Numbered from the stretch's first letter, positions 9,719 through 22,676 are shown. The stretch is DNA of 64,000 nucleotides from Closterium sp. Naga37s-1 (GCA_947471745.1 CANJKZ010001158.1:372001-436000); one strand, 5' to 3'. The notes: a model not told the origin generated them from the sequence alone. Numbers and translations: made by a program.

Positions 9719-12700
9719 GCAGCATGGACACGAGATGAGGTGAAGCAGCAGCAAAGCACTGGAACTCCTCCTGCCTGTCCTCAAGGACGTCCGTGCCAAG
9801 GGCACACTCACCCCCGACGGACGGAGGACAGACAGACTCAGACTCAGCGACAAGACTAGCAGCGTAGTCTAGGCGACAGCGAGCAGCGAAGTCGACAAGC
9901 TCAGAAACTAAGGCAGACGCAGCAGCGGACTCAAAGGAAGGGTCAGTGACGACAGTAGCAAGGAGACGCGTGACAGTAGGACTGGCAGCATGAAGGGAGT
10001 CCGACTCCGGGTCAGCAGGAACAGGAAGAGAGGACTCAGGAGGAGAAGGCAAAGGGGCACGCAGCGGAGCAGTGGAGGGACGCAGAGACATCCGGTGCGT
10101 GCCGGGGACAGGGGGAGGACGCTGACGCGAACCACGACTACTAGTGCGAGCAGCACGGACAGGCGACGCAGGACGAGACGCAGGCTCACGACGCTCAGCA
10201 AGACCTCCAGTAGGACCAGTGTAGGGAGAAGGAGCAGGCAGAGGAAAGGTAGGCTGTAACTGTGACTCGGACTGGACAGGCGGTGGACACTCTAAGGGAG
10301 GAGCCGGACTAGCAGAGGGCGGAAGACCAAGAACCTGCTCAAGGAGCGGAACGAAGTACGGCCGCGGCCGCTCAGCACCACCAGCACCAGAAGGGACAGC
10401 ACCAGCACCCCGAACGACAGCACCAGCGCCAGCAGCACCCCCAGCTCCAGCAGCGCCAACTCCAGTACCCTCAGAGGCATTAGCACCAGAGGCACCCTCA
10501 GCGCCAACACCCCCAGCAGCTCCAGCTCCAGCCGGACCACCAGAAGACGCAGCGGGTCCAGCTCCAGCACCCTCAGTAGCACCGACGCCCGCAGCACCAC
10601 CAGCTCCAGTACGAGAAGCACCCGCAGGCCCAGCAGCTCCAGTACTCCCAGTACGAGCACCTCCGGGACCCGCGGCACTAGCACCCTCAGCAGCAGCAGA
10701 ACCTCCAGCACCCGCAGCACCTCCAGCTCCAGCAGCTTGCCTCCAGCGCCGGGCAAACCACTCACGCAGCTCCTGTGGAGAAAGTAGCTCCCGCAGGGAC
10801 GAAGCACCCGAAGAACCTCCAGGCCCAGCACCGCCAGACGCCACACGAGCAGGTCCAGTACCCTCAGACTCCGCACCCCCAAACGCAGCACCCCCAGGCT
10901 CAGCACCCCCAGACGCAGCACCCCCAGGCGTAGCACCCCCAGGCTCAGCACCCCCAGGCGCAGCACCCCCGGAGTCAGCACCCCCAGGCTCAGCACCCCC
11001 AAGCGCAGCACCCCCAGAGTCAGCACCCCCAGGCTCAGCACCCCCAGAGTCGGCACCCCCAGGCGCAGCACCCCCAGAGTCAGCACCCCCAGGCTCAGCA
11101 CCCCCAGAGTCAGCACCCCCAGACCCAGCACCCGCAGGCTCAGCACCCCTAGCAGCACCAGAGTCAACAGCTACCTCGACAGGGTCGACTGCGTCTACCT
11201 GAGACACACCTGAGGGGGCAGGACCCTGAGGGGGGAGGGGGTCTACCGGAGGGGGACCTGGCGTAAGGAAGAGCGGCGGGGGGGGGAGGCACGCAGTGCG
11301 GTAGGGGAAGAGACGGTAGTAGGGAACCGACTCGTCAAACGTGACGTCCTGGGAGGACAGAACACGGCGCGAGGTGGGGTGGTAGAACTGCCAGCCCGGC
11401 GCGTCAGGGGGGAAGCCAAGGAAGACGCAGGGAACAGCACGAGGGGACAGCTTGTCCGCAGACAAGTCGCGGACAAACGCCCGAGATCCCCAGACACGGA
11501 ACGCAGACGCATCGCCAACCTTCCCCGTCCACAGCAAAGCAGGGGAGGTCTCCGGCATGGAGACCCTGGGCTGAAGGTTGATCTGATGCGCCGCGTACCG
11601 AACCGCAAACGGCCACAGAAAATGGGGGGCAGCCGCATGGACCATGGACGTACGAGCGACGTCCATGACCATGCCAATGCGGCGCTCAGCAATCCCATTT
11701 TGCTGCGGAGAGTCCGGAAGCGTGAAGGTCTGGCGGATGCCTCGTGCACGACAGAAGGCTCGCAGAAGGTCAGAGGAGAACTCTCCGCCTCTGTCAGAGT
11801 GCAGACGCAGAACAGGAAAGTCCGAGCCGAAACTCTCTCTGAGCTGGAGACGAGCTGCGCGGATCCAGGCGATCAACACCTCAGTGACCTCACCCTTGCT
11901 GCGCAAGGGGAAGACTGCGGTGTAACGCGAGTAGTCGTCAACCACCAGCAGGAAGTAACGCTCGTGACCCTGTCCACGGACGCGGGCTGGGCCCCACACG
12001 TCCATGTGAAGCGTCTGCAGCGGAGCCTCTGTCGGAGGAAACTCGGAGGAGTGAGGAGCAGCGCGCTGCCGCCCCTCGACGCAGGGAACGCAGGTGGGGG
12101 CAGGCCCCGGAGGAAGGGGAGGGAGGGACCGGGGGAGACCAGAGACAAGGACACGGGAGGCCATGCCTCGAAGACGAGGCAGGGAGGGGTGACCAAGGCG
12201 GTGGTGCCAGAGGAGAGTCTGGTGAGACAGGAGACGACACGAGCAGGGGGCAGACTCAGGACCAGACCTGGACGCCGCAGCAAACACCTGACCCGACGCG
12301 GCTACCTGAGCAGACTCAGCGACCGGAGGAGACTCAGTAGTCAGTGTGTACAGGCTCGACCCCGGCTGACGGGTAAACGTGGCCAAGTGACGGCCCGTCC
12401 GAGCACAGGTACAGTGGGTCACTCGCTGACTCGCAGGAGTGAACTGGTGAACCCCTCCATCCTGGAGGTCAGCACCACTCACCAAGTTCGTAGAGAACGA
12501 GGGGAGGTAAAGACCCGACAGGGTGCCAGAAGGGGCCGCCGGACACGGTAGAACAGTGGAGAAGTGGGCAAGGACAGGACCTCCAGAGGGGTCTGCCAGG
12601 GAGACTGCCACTGGCCGACTAAGCGGCGTAAGCGTGGTGCGGTCTCGAAAAAAGGAGCGGGAAGCACCCGAGTCAAGGGTGAAGGTGTGGGTGGCCGGAG

Positions 12701-14198
12701 CCGACGCGGTACCTGAGAGCGCAGACTCACCAGCACCTGGGGCAGCAGGCTCACTGGCACCTAGAGCAGCAGCCTCACCAGCACCTAGAGCAGCAGCCTC
12801 AATGCCCGGGTCAGGCGGAAAACACCGGTAACAGTCACCCTCATCACTAATAGTCACAACATACATGGCAGCAAGAATAGCATCATAGTCAAGATCAAAG
12901 ATAGGAACACCCGCCCTAAACAGCTCGCCCCAGCGAGGGATCTCAGTAGCGTCAGGGAACTGATGACGCCAAGCGTCCGTCAGGCGGCCGAAGCAGCGCT
13001 GGGTGGAGTGCGGACCCCCACACTGCTCACCCGCGCGGTCGCCGGTACGTAGAACGTAGGTACAGGGGCCAGCACCCCCACCCCGCTGACGAGCAGTGTA
13101 CCACTCACGAAGCTGCTGGGGGGAAGGGGTCTCACGAGTGCGCTGCTGCTGCTACTGCTGGCGCTGACCACCACCGGAGCCGACCCTCTGCGTAGCGCCG
13201 CCCCGACCAGCTCCACCTCCGCCGCCGCTACCTCCACCACCGCCTCCACCTCCGCCACCTCCGCCCGCATCGCCACCACCGCCGCCTCCTCCGCCTCCAC
13301 TGCCGCCACTAGCGCCCCCACCCCCGCCACCACTCCCACCGCCACCCCCACCCCCTCCTCCGCCTCCACCGCCGCCTCCACCGCCCCCTCCAGCTCCTCC
13401 AGCGCCCTTGCCCCCCTTGCCCTTGCCTGAGCGGCGTCTCCCGCTAGGGGCAGACGCCGCGCCGACCGACTCAAGACCAACGAGGTCGGCCGCAGCAGCA
13501 GAGGCAACAGAGGGCAAGAGGGGGGAGGGGGAGCACCCCTCAAAGATAGGGGTACGAGGGTCACCACGAGAGGCTCCTACAGCGACTATACTCTTCTCTG
13601 CTGCTAGGAGGCGCTCCTCGAGGAGGTCAACGGTGAGAGTGGTGGGGCAAACAGAGAGGAAGTGGTCCCTGACCGAGCGAAGGGTGTCAGGGAGCCGGGT
13701 GACTATGTAGTAAAGGGTGATGTACATAGGGGGGGGGTTCTTGGCGCAGAACTCAGCAGGAAGCGCAGCGCGGTAGCGAATGTCACTAGTGCGAAGGTGT
13801 GTAATGAGGTCAGTGACTGTGGGAAAAGCGGCGAGGTCAGGGAAGAGGAACGGCAGTATGAGGCGGCTAAGAGCAGCAGTGGCAGGGGAAGAGTAGCGTG
13901 CAACTACAGCATCGTACAAGGTCTTAGCACTCTTGTACTGACTAAAATGCGCGCGCTCAGCAGTCGGTAAGTGGCGGCGCACAGCAAGGCGGGCAGCAGC
14001 ATCGCGCGTGGCCCACTGTGAGCGAACAGTGGCGTCAGCATCAGCAGCAGGGGCAGGAGAGGCACCAGAAGTGAGGTCAAACAGGGAGAGACCGTCTGCC
14101 CTATCGCACTGTAGGAAAAGCTGCAGATCATCTACCCAGACCTCAAAGACAACAGCCCGACCCTCAGCATCAAAGGTGAGAACACTGGGGGTGGCCAT
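9719..14198 (-). pseudogene. E2 gag-pol, 5' block: Gag, protease, integrase, linker
   Basis: ATG at 14198 (MATPSVLTFDAEG) opens a UBN2-type Copia Gag, followed by a Gly-rich tail (about 13430-13190), an LREWY motif (about 13110), a zinc motif (about 13080-13010), protease DSGAS (about 12675), integrase (HRLGH about 12190; DVWGP about 11990; HSDRGGE about 11790; NGIAERR about 11680), then a long Ala/Gly/Pro linker with a second LREW motif (about 10765). A single TAG at 13152-13154 interrupts the frame just before LREWY. At 9723/9719 the frame is split by E1 and resumes at 3273. Joined in frame, this would be a full-length polyprotein apart from that stop and the missing 3' end. Confidence 0.88.
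10870..11150 (-). repeat. 15-bp minisatellite in the E2 linker
   Basis: Tandem 15-bp units, plus-strand form CACCCCCAGGCTCAG with variants (AGAGTCAG, AGGCGCAG), encode a five-residue repeat GGAEP/GGADS/GGAAP between integrase and RT. Similar arrays sit at the same place in E1, E3, E4, E6 and E8 with different copy numbers. Confidence 0.85.
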
Positions 14199-14329
14199 GA
14201 CAGCAGCAGACAGGCAGTGAGTACAGCGGGGTAGGCCAGTGCAGTGGCAGAGGCGCTGCGCTTACCAGGCAAGTGAGGCGGTCCGGGGCAGGCCGGCAGG
14301 GACAGGGCCGCTACTGCAGTGACGGCAGC

Positions 14330-15110
14330 GTCTCGGCTGCGGCGGCCCGGCGGCTCGGCGGCTCGGCGGCTCGGCGGCAAAGGCGGCTCGGCGGCTCGGC
14401 GGCTCGGCGGCAAAGGCGGCTCGGCGGCTCAGCGGCTCGGCAGCGAAGGCGGCTCGGCGGGGCCGTGAAGGGCGGCGTCGCTGCCGCGAAGGAGCGGCGA
14501 CGGGGCCGCTGAAGGGCGGCGACGAGGCCGCCGAAAGGGGCGGCGACGAGGCCGAGTAGGGGCGGCGACGGGCCCGCGGAAAGGGGCAGCGACGGGGCCG
14601 CGGAAAGAGGCGGCGACGGGGCCACTGAAGGGCGGCGACGGGGCCGCTGAAGGGCAGCGACGAAGCCGCTAAGAGGCGGCGACGGGGCCGCTGAAAGGGT
14701 GGCGAAGGGGCCACTGAAGGGCGGCGACGAAGCCGCTAAGAGGCGGCGACGGGGCCGCTGAAAGGGCGGCGACGGGGCCGCTGAGAGGGCGGCGGCAGGG
14801 CCGCTGAAAGGGCGGCGACGGGGCCGCTGAAAGGGCGGCGACGGGGCCGCTGAGAGGGCGGCGACGGGGCCGCTGAAAGGGCGGCGACGGGGCCGCTGAA
14901 AGGGCGGCGACGGGGCCGCTGAAAGGGGGAGGCGGCGACGGGGCCGCTGAAGGACGGCGACGGGGCCGGAAGGGGCGGCGACGGGGCCGTCAAGGGTGGC
15001 AACGAGGCCGGTAGGGGCGGCGACGGGGCCGCTAAGGGCGGCGCGACGGGCCGCTAAGGAGGGCGCGACGGGGCCGCTAAGGAGGGCGCGACCAGGCGCG
15101 CCTCGGGCAG
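14330..15110 (-). repeat. GC-rich tandem-repeat leader of E2
   Basis: Between primer-binding site and Gag, imperfect units of about 20 bp built on GGCGGCGACGGGGCCGCTG, plus a GGCTCGGCGGC array near 14340-14460. No coding motif. Comparable but differently composed arrays lie in the leaders of E3, E4, E6 and E8. Confidence 0.8.
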
Positions 15111-15130
15111 GGGACAACACGCGCCCCGGG

Positions 15131-15196
15131 CAGAAAAAAAATTTCGATCTTGGTGGGCCCTAGGACAGTTCCCACTGGGGAACCTGCTCGATACTA
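15131..15196 (-). promoter_or_regulatory. E2 primer-binding site and conserved leader block
   Basis: Minus strand from the LTR inward: TAGTATCGAGCAGG (15183-15196, initiator-Met-like with a mutated second base), a perfect 6-bp hairpin GTTCCC/GGGAAC (about 15168-15183), a GGGCCC palindrome (about 15155-15160), then a T-tract. The same order is conserved in E3, E6 and E8. Confidence 0.6.
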
Positions 15197-15325
15197 TGAG
15201 AAACTTAGAACGAGAATGGATTGACTAAGGAATGAAAGTGATACAAATATGAAACCCTAGAATTGTGTACCCCTTAGTATCTAACCCGCTACAGCCTACA
15301 CAGGCTAGATCATATAAGTTTGACA
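15197..15325 (-). repeat. 5' LTR of E2 (129 bp)
   Basis: Starts TGAGAAAC and ends GTTTGACA on the plus strand, adjacent to the E2 primer-binding site. The outer flank (15326-15350) resembles the polypurine end that normally sits inside a 3' LTR, so this LTR might also have served a neighbouring element. The second E2 LTR is lost, so no TSD test is possible. Confidence 0.75.
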
Positions 15326-15780
15326 TCCCCAGCCTAGCATGGGGGGGAAGTCAATAGCATAGTTGGTGAATAATCAACAATCACATGAAACAATACAAGC
15401 TGTGAAATTTAAAAACAAAATCAACTCTATCAAATCCAGTTTAAGTGACCGTACCCTTTTGAGTGTAACTCAATGAACCTTTGGGAGATGATAGAACCGA
15501 TTCCAATTTTTGAAAACCACAGGCATGCATTGTTTATGAATAATGGATGGATATTGATAGATGAATGCCACACATACGGACACATGCGCACGCAATCAGA
15601 CAGACACACGCACGCGCAGAAGGTCGGAACAAACCAATGCAAAAGAAATTTACGAAGAAAAAATCAGAGGATGCAAAAGATAACTACCAATACAAGTCGC
15701 CACAAGTGTAATCTTTCCTTGTTTTGAAAAAGGACCTTGAATTCCCGAATGGTACAGCAAAGCCTCTGAGGAGTTGGAAA
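15326..15780. other. AT-rich spacer, no gene seen
   Basis: Pre-insertion DNA on the left of E3. It continues at 22875 after removal of E3 and one GGAAA. No convincing coding potential; short ORFs are compositionally unremarkable. Confidence 0.6.
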
Positions 15781-15905
15781 TGTGAAATAATGAGGAATTA
15801 TGGACTAGGAAATGAGTTGGTTACAAATATGTAACCCTAGGAAACTGTACCCCATACTGTCTACCCCACTACAGCCTAGAAAGACTATAGCATAAATGTT
15901 TGACA
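15781..15905 (-). repeat. 3' LTR of E3 (125 bp)
   Basis: Begins TGTGAAATAATG, ends GTTTGACA on the plus strand, followed by the CACCCCCATAGGC polypurine-side sequence shared with E1, E4, E6 and E8. Confidence 0.95.
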
Positions 15906-16097
15906 CACCCCCATAGGCAAAGTGGGGGAGAACAAGGGGTCACAAGACCAGTCAAGCAAGGCAAGCTCAGGGTGGATCACAACGTCACCACACATTCCGA
16001 GCACAAGTTCAAGGCCACAAGGCCAGTTCACATGCAGGATTATATAGAAAGGTAAACAAGCAAGTGCAGGTATAGATAGATCACAGTACAAGCAAGG

Positions 16098-19000
16098 TCA
16101 AGAAGTGAGCAAGTGAGGCCAAGTAGGCACAAGACCTTGCATCGTACAAAAGCGCTGATGATCACAAGGCTGAAGTGCCTTGGTAAAGATATCAGCAGTG
16201 TTGGCCTGAGAGGCCACGTAAGCAAGGCGCAGCTGACCACGCTGCTGCAGCTCACGAGCAAGGAAGTAGCGAAGAGCAATGTGCTTCGTTCTGTGCTCCA
16301 GTCTGTGCTCTCGACACAAGGCCAGCATGGCCTTGCTGTCTACGTACAGAACTAGAGGAGAACGAGGCGGCTCTCCCAGGTCAGTCAGCAGGTAGGTGAG
16401 CCAGCGTAGCTCCTGTGCAGCCATGGCCCCTGCGTAGATCTCAGCCTCACAGCTGGAGCCGAGAACAGAAGACGAGCGGGTAGACCGCCACGAAACAGAG
16501 CCGGAACCAAGGCTGAAGGTGTAACCCTGTGACGACCGCTGCGTAGCCTGGTCGTCAGCCCAAGAAGCGTCTGCGTGACCAGTGAGGACCACTGGACTCC
16601 GCACTCCAAGCACGAGCCCCATGCCTGACGTACTGCACAAGTAGCGCAACACCCTTTTCGCTGCAGCCATGTGCTCAGGTCTGTGTCTCCCAGGAGCAAC
16701 ATAGCGTGCCAAGATGCTAAGAGGGTATGCAAGGTCAGGTCGAGTGCAGGTCATCAGGTACATGAGGTAGCCAACAAGCTCTGGGTACGGGCCACTCGGC
16801 TCTACGGACTCATCCGAAGGCAGAGCTGAGAGCGAGTGGCGAGTAGACAGAGGAGTGGCCTGAGGCGAGGAGTACGTGAAGTCGAAGCGCTGAAGGACCT
16901 GCTGCACCATGTGTGACTGAGTCAGGGTAATGGTGCGCTGTGCTCTGTCCCGGGTGATCTGCAAGCCAAGGTAGCTGCGCAGTTCACCCAGGTCTGTGCA
17001 CGTGTGTCTCTTCTGCAGCTCGGACTTCACGTGGGCGAGACCAGCAGTGTCAGCAGTAGCAAAGACCAAGTCGTCGACGTACACGAGGATGTAGAACGGC
17101 GGCAAAGAGGTGTCGGTGCGTAGAAGCAGCGACGGGTTGCCAGTAGAAGGAGCAAACCCAAGAGCCGCAAGTGTAGTCCTCAGTGTGTCGTGCCACTCAC
17201 GGGGCGCCTGGCGGAGACCGTAGACTGGCCGCCGGAGGCTCTGGGTACCAGGAGGAAACGACCCAGTGAAGCCAGGTGGGCGGCGCAGCCAGATCTCCTC
17301 GTGCAGGCTGCCCTGTAGGAAAGCAGTGCTGAAGTCAAGAGAGTGAAGCTCGTAGTCGCGCTGAGCGGCTATGTGCAGCAGCACCCGAAGAGTGGTCATC
17401 TTCGGGGTGGGAGAAGGTCTGAAAGTAGTCAACTCCCTGCCGCTGACTGAAGCCTCGAGCCACGTAACGCGCCTTGAAGAGAGGCGGAGAACCCGGCAGC
17501 CGCTTCACCCTGAAAATCCACATGCCACTGACGATGTTCGCCCCAGGTGGGGGAACCTTGTCGACGTAGGTGCCTGTGGACTTCCAGAAAGCCATCTCTG
17601 CGTCCATGGCTGAATGCCACTGAGAGGAGTAGGGACCCTCTATCGCCTCTGCGTAAGAGCGCGGAGTCGGGATGTCTGGTGCATCCGGGTCTCCCTCAGG
17701 GGCAATCAGCATGGACACGAGATGAGGTAAAGCAGCAGCAAGCTCAGCAACTAGGGCAGACGCAGCAGTGGACTCAAAGGAAGGGTCTGTGACAACAGTA
17801 GCCAGAAGACGCATGACAGTAGGACTGGCAGCACGAAGAGAGTCAGACTCCGGGTCAGCAAGAGCAGGGAGAGAGGACTCTGGAGGAGACGGCAAAGGGA
17901 CACGTAGTGGAGCAGTCGAAGGACGCAGTGCCATCTGGTGCGTGCCTGGGACCGCAGGAGGACGCAGACGCGGAACACGACGATGAGTGCGAGCAGCACG
18001 AACAGGCGACGCAGGACGAGACGCAGGCTCACGACGCTCAGCAAGACCTCCAGTAGGACCAGTGTAGGGAGAAGGAGCAGGCAGTGGGGAGGCGGGCTGT
18101 AACTGTGACTCGGACTGGACAGGCAGTGGACACTCTAAGGAAGGAGCAGGACCAGCAGAAGGCGGGAGACCAAGAACCTGCTCAAGGAGCGGAACGAAGT
18201 ACGGCCGCGGCCGCGCAGCGCCTCCAGAACCAGCAGGTACAGCACCAGCACCCCCAGCGGCAGCACCAGCGCCAGTAGCACCCCCAGCTCCAGCAGCGCC
18301 AACTCCAGCACCCTCAGAAGCACCAGCGCCAGCAGCACCTCCAGCGCCAACACCCCCAGCAGCTCCAGCTCCAGCCGGACCATCGGAAGACTCAATAGCT
18401 CCAGCTCCAGCAGCTCCAGCAGCACCTACCCCAGCAGCACCGCCAGCCCCAGCAGCGCCAGCAGCTCCAGCACAAGGAGCACCCCCAGGCCCAGCAGCTC
18501 TAGTACCTCCAGTACGAGCACCTCCGGGACCCGTGGCACCAGTACCCTCAGCAGCAGTAGAACCTCCAACTCCAGCAGCAACTCCAGCAGCACCTCCAGC
18601 TCCAGCAGCACGGCTCCAGCGCCGAGCAAACCACTCGCGCAGCTCCTGTGGAGAGGGTGGCTCCCGCCGGGACGAAGCACCCGAAGGACCTCCAGATCCA
18701 GTACCGCCAGACTCCACACGAGCAGGCCCAGCACCCTCAGGCTCCACACCCCCAGTCGCAGCACCCCCAGGCCCAGCACCCCCAAACGCAGCACCCCCAG
18801 GCTCAGCACCCCCAGGCTCCGCACGCTCAGGCTCAGCACCCCCAGACCCCGCACCGGCAGGCTCAGCACCCCTAGCAGCACCAGAGTCAACAGCTACCTC
18901 GACAGTCTCGACTGCGTCTACCTGAGACACACCTGAGGGGGCAGGGCCCTGAGGGGGAAGGGGGTCGACCGGAGGGGGACCTGGAGCGAGGAAGAGCGGC

Positions 19001-21940
19001 GGCGGGGGAAGGGGTGCAGTGCGGTAGGGGAAGAGACGGTAGTAAGGAACCGACTCGTCAAACGTGACGTCCTGGGAGGACAGAACACGGCGCGAGGTGG
19101 GGTGGTAAAACTGCCAACCAAGCGCGTCAGGGGGGAAGCCAAGGAAGACGCAGGGAACAGCACGGGGGGACAGCTTGTCCGCAGACAAGTCGCGGACAAA
19201 AGCCCGAGATCCCCAGACACGAAACGCAGACGCATCGCCAACCTTCCCCGTCCACCGCAGAGTAGGGGAGGTCTCCGGCAAGGAGACCCGGGGCTGAAGG
19301 TTGATCTGATGCGCCACGTAATGAACCGCGAACGGCCACAGAAAATGGGGAGCAGCCGCATGGATCATGGACGTACGAGCGACGTCCATGACCATGCCAA
19401 TGCGGCGCTCAGCAATCCCATTTTGCTGTGGAGAGGCCGGAAGCGTGAACGTCTGGCGGATACCCTGTGCACGACAGAAGGCTCGCAGAAGGTCAGAGGA
19501 AAACTCTCCGCCTCTGTCGGAGTGCAGACGCAGAACAGGAAAGTTTGAGCCGAAACTCTCTCTGAGCTGGAGACGAGCTGCGCGGATCCAGTTGATCAAC
19601 ACCTCAGTGACCTCACCCTTGCTGCGCAAGGGGAAGACCGTGGTGTAATGCGAGTAGTCGTCAACCACCAGCAGGAAGTAACACTCGTGACCCTGTCCAC
19701 GGACGCGGGCGGGGCCCCACACGTCCAGGTGAAGTGTCTGCAGTGGAGCCTCTGTCGGAGGAAACTCGAAGGAGTGAGGAGCGGCGCGCTGCCGCCCCTC
19801 GACGCAGGGAACGCAGGTAGGGGCAGGCCCCGGAGGAAGAGGAGGGAGGGACCGGGGGAGACCAGAGACAAGGACACGGGAGGCCATGCCTTGGAGACGA
19901 GGCAGGGAGGGGTGACCAAGGCGGTGGTGCCAGAGGAGAGTCTGGTGAGACAGGAGACGACACGAGCAGGGGGCAGACTCAGGACCAGACATGGACGCTG
20001 CAGCAAACACCTGACCCGACGGAGCTACCTGACCAGACGCAGCAACCGGAGGAGACTCAGTAGTCAGTGTGTACAGGCTCGACCCCGGCTGACGGGTAAA
20101 CGTGGCCAAGTGTCAGCCCGTCCGAGCACACGTGCAGTGGGTCACTCGCTGACTCACAAGAGTGAACTAGTCAACCCCCCCATCCTGTAGATCAGCACCA
20201 CTCACCAAGTTCGTAGAGAACGAGGGGAGGTAAAGACCTGACAGGGTGCCAGAAGGGGCCGCCGGACACGGTAAGACAGTGGAGAAGTGGGCAAGGACAG
20301 GACCCCCAGAGGGGTCTGCCAGGGAGACCGCGACCGGCCGACTAAGCGGCGTGAGTGTGGTGCAGTCTCGAAAGAAGGAGCGGGAAGCACCCGAGTCAAG
20401 GGTGAAGGTGTGTAAGGCCTGAGCCGACGTGGTACCTGAGAGAGCAGACTCACCAGCACCTGGGGCAGCAGACTCACCAGCACCTGGAGTAGCAGACGCA
20501 CTAGCACCTAGAGCAGCAGCCTCACCAGCACCTAGAGCAGCAGCCTCAATGCCCGGGTCAGGCGGAACACACAGGTAACAGTCACCCTCATCACTAGTAG
20601 ACACAACATACATGGCAGCAAGAATAGCAACATAATCAAGATCAAAGATAGCAACCCCCGACCTAAGCAGCTCGCCCCAGCGAGGGATCTCAGTGGCGTC
20701 AGGGATCTGGAGACGCCAGGCGTCCGTCAGGCGGCCGAAGCAGCGCTGGGTGGTGTGCGGGCCACCGCACGGCTCACCAGTGCGGTCGCCGGTACGCAGG
20801 ACGTAGGCACAGGGACCAGCACCCCCACCCCGCTGACGCGCAGCGTACCACTCACGAAGCTGCTGGGGGGGCGGGGTCTCACGAGTGCGCTGCTGCTGCT
20901 GGCGCTGACCACCACCGAAGCTGCCCCGCTACACAGAGCCACCCCGACCAGCTCCACCGCCGCCGCCGCCACCGCCGCCACCGCCGCCACCGCCGCCTCC
21001 TCCGCTCCCACCGCCACCGGCGCCGCCGCCTCCGCCTCCACCGCCGCCACCGAAGCCCCCACCCCCGCCACCACTCCCACCGCCACCCCCACCCCCTCTG
21101 CCGCCTCCACCGCCACCTCCACCGCCCCCGCCAGCTCCACCAGCGCCCTTGCCCCCCTTGCCCTTGCCGTTGCGGCGTCTCCCGCTAGGGGCAGACGCAG
21201 CGCCGACCGACTCGGTGCCAACGAGGTCGACCGCAGCAGCAGAGGCAATAGAGGGCAAAAGGGGGGAGGGGGAGCACCCCTCAAAGAAGGGGGTACGAGG
21301 GTCACCACGAGAGGCTCCTACAGCGACTATACTCTTCTCAGCTGCCAGGAGGCGCTCCTCGAGGAGGTCAACAGTGAGTGTGGTGGGGCAAACAGAGAGG
21401 AAGTGGTCCCTGACCGAGCGAAGGGAGTCAGGGAGCCGTGTGACTAGGTAGTAGAGGGTGATGTACATGGGGGGGGGGTGTCTTGGCGCAGAACTCAGCA
21501 GGAAGCGCAGCGCGGTAGCGGGTGTCACTAGTGCGAAGGTGCGTAATGAGGTCAGCAACTGTGGGAAAGGCGGCGAGGTCAGGGAACAGGTACGGCAGCA
21601 TGAGGCGACTAAGGGCAGCAGTGGCAGGGGATGAGTAGCGTGCAACTACAGCGTCGTACAAGGTCTTAGCACTCTTGTACTGACTAAAGTGCGCGCGCTC
21701 AGTGGACGGCAAGTGACTACGCACAGCAAGACGGGCAGCAGCATCGCGTGTGGCCCACTGTGAGCGAACAGTACTGTCAGCATCGGCAGCAGGGGCAGCA
21801 GAGGCGCCAGACGTGAGATCGAACAGTGATAGGCCATCTTTTCTATCACACTGCAGGAAAAGTTGCAGATCATCGACCCAGACCTCAAAGTCGACAGCCC
21901 GACCCTCAGCATCAAAGGTGAGAACACTAGGGGTAGCCAT
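16098..21940 (-). pseudogene. E3 gag-pol with stops, frameshifts and a linker deletion
   Basis: Gag starts at 21940 (MATPSVLTFDAEG). A frame change occurs in the G/C homopolymer near 21475, in the PPPMYITLYY segment. Nonsense codons are visible at 20929-20931 (TAG), 20167-20169 (TAG, a Gln codon in other copies) and 20113-20115 (TGA, an Arg codon in other copies). Protease DSGAS lies near 20395, integrase between about 19960 and 19400, linker minisatellite near 18720-18880. About 50 codons are missing near 17739 in frame relative to E8, a 2-nt loss near 17412 shifts the frame inside RT, and one codon is missing near 17240. RT YVDD (about 17080) and RNase H are otherwise recognisable and end at the normal stop at 16098. 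Not able to make a full polyprotein. Confidence 0.9.
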
Positions 21941-22249
21941 GACAGCAGCAGCAGCAGGCTAGCAGTGGCAGGAGCAGGCTAGGAGCAGCTCAGCACGAGA
22001 GGCGCGGCTCGGCGGTGCTCTTACCAGGGGCGGGAGGGTAGAGGTCCGCAAGCGGTGGGGCAGGGCCGAGGCGCGCCGGCAGGGACAGGGCCGCGACAGG
22101 GCGGCAGAGGAGTGCCGCGCCTCGACTGCAGGGCAGGGCCGGGACGGCGGCGGCGGCTGTCACGGCAGCAGCGGCGGCGGCGACCGATTGTAGAAGAAGC
22201 AGCAGCGGCAGCAGGCACGACGGCAGCTGCTGCTGGGGCGGCAACGGCT

Positions 22250-22620
22250 GGGCGGCAGGGCCGTGAAGAGCCGGGGAGGGGCCGCGAAGGGGCCGCGACG
22301 AGCCGCGAAGGAGCCGCGGAGGGGCCGTGAAGGAGCCGCGAGGGGCCGTGAAGGAGCCGCGAGGGGCCGCGAAGGGCCGCGGAGGGGCCGCGAAGGGGCC
22401 GCTAAGGGCGGCGAAGGGGCCGAGAAGGGGCCGTGAAGGGGCCGCGAAGGGCGGCGACGGGTCCGAGAAGGGGCCGCGAGGGGCCGCGAAGGGGCCGCGA
22501 GGGGCCGCGAAGAGCGGCGAAGGGGCCGCGAGGGGCCGCGAGGGGCTGCGAAGGGCCGTGAGAGGGGCTGCGAAGGGGCCTTAAGAGGGCGCGACGGGCC
22601 GCTAAGAGCAGGGGACGCGA
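22250..22620 (-). repeat. GC-rich tandem-repeat leader of E3
   Basis: Imperfect units on GGGGCCGCGAAG, plus strand G-rich. No protein motif; frames here are repeat translations. Confidence 0.75.
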
Positions 22621-22676
22621 CGGGAGGGCAGGTGCACGGGGCGCGACTAGGGCAGGCGCGAAGCGCGCTCCGGGCA

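Larger units (their letters stand above)
1753..15325 (-). mobile_element. Ty1/Copia LTR retrotransposon E2, 3'-truncated, split by E1
   Basis: Made of two blocks, 1753-3278 and 9719-15325, that rejoin in one reading frame when E1 and one copy of its GCAGC duplication are ignored. 5' LTR 15197-15325, primer-binding site 15183-15196, leader 14199-15182, then Gag, PR, IN, RT and RNase H. The 3' end stops inside the RNase H tail at about 1753, so no 3' LTR or TSD exists. Only one stop codon is visible in the rejoined frame, a TAG at 13152-13154 in the late Gag region. Confidence 0.85.
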
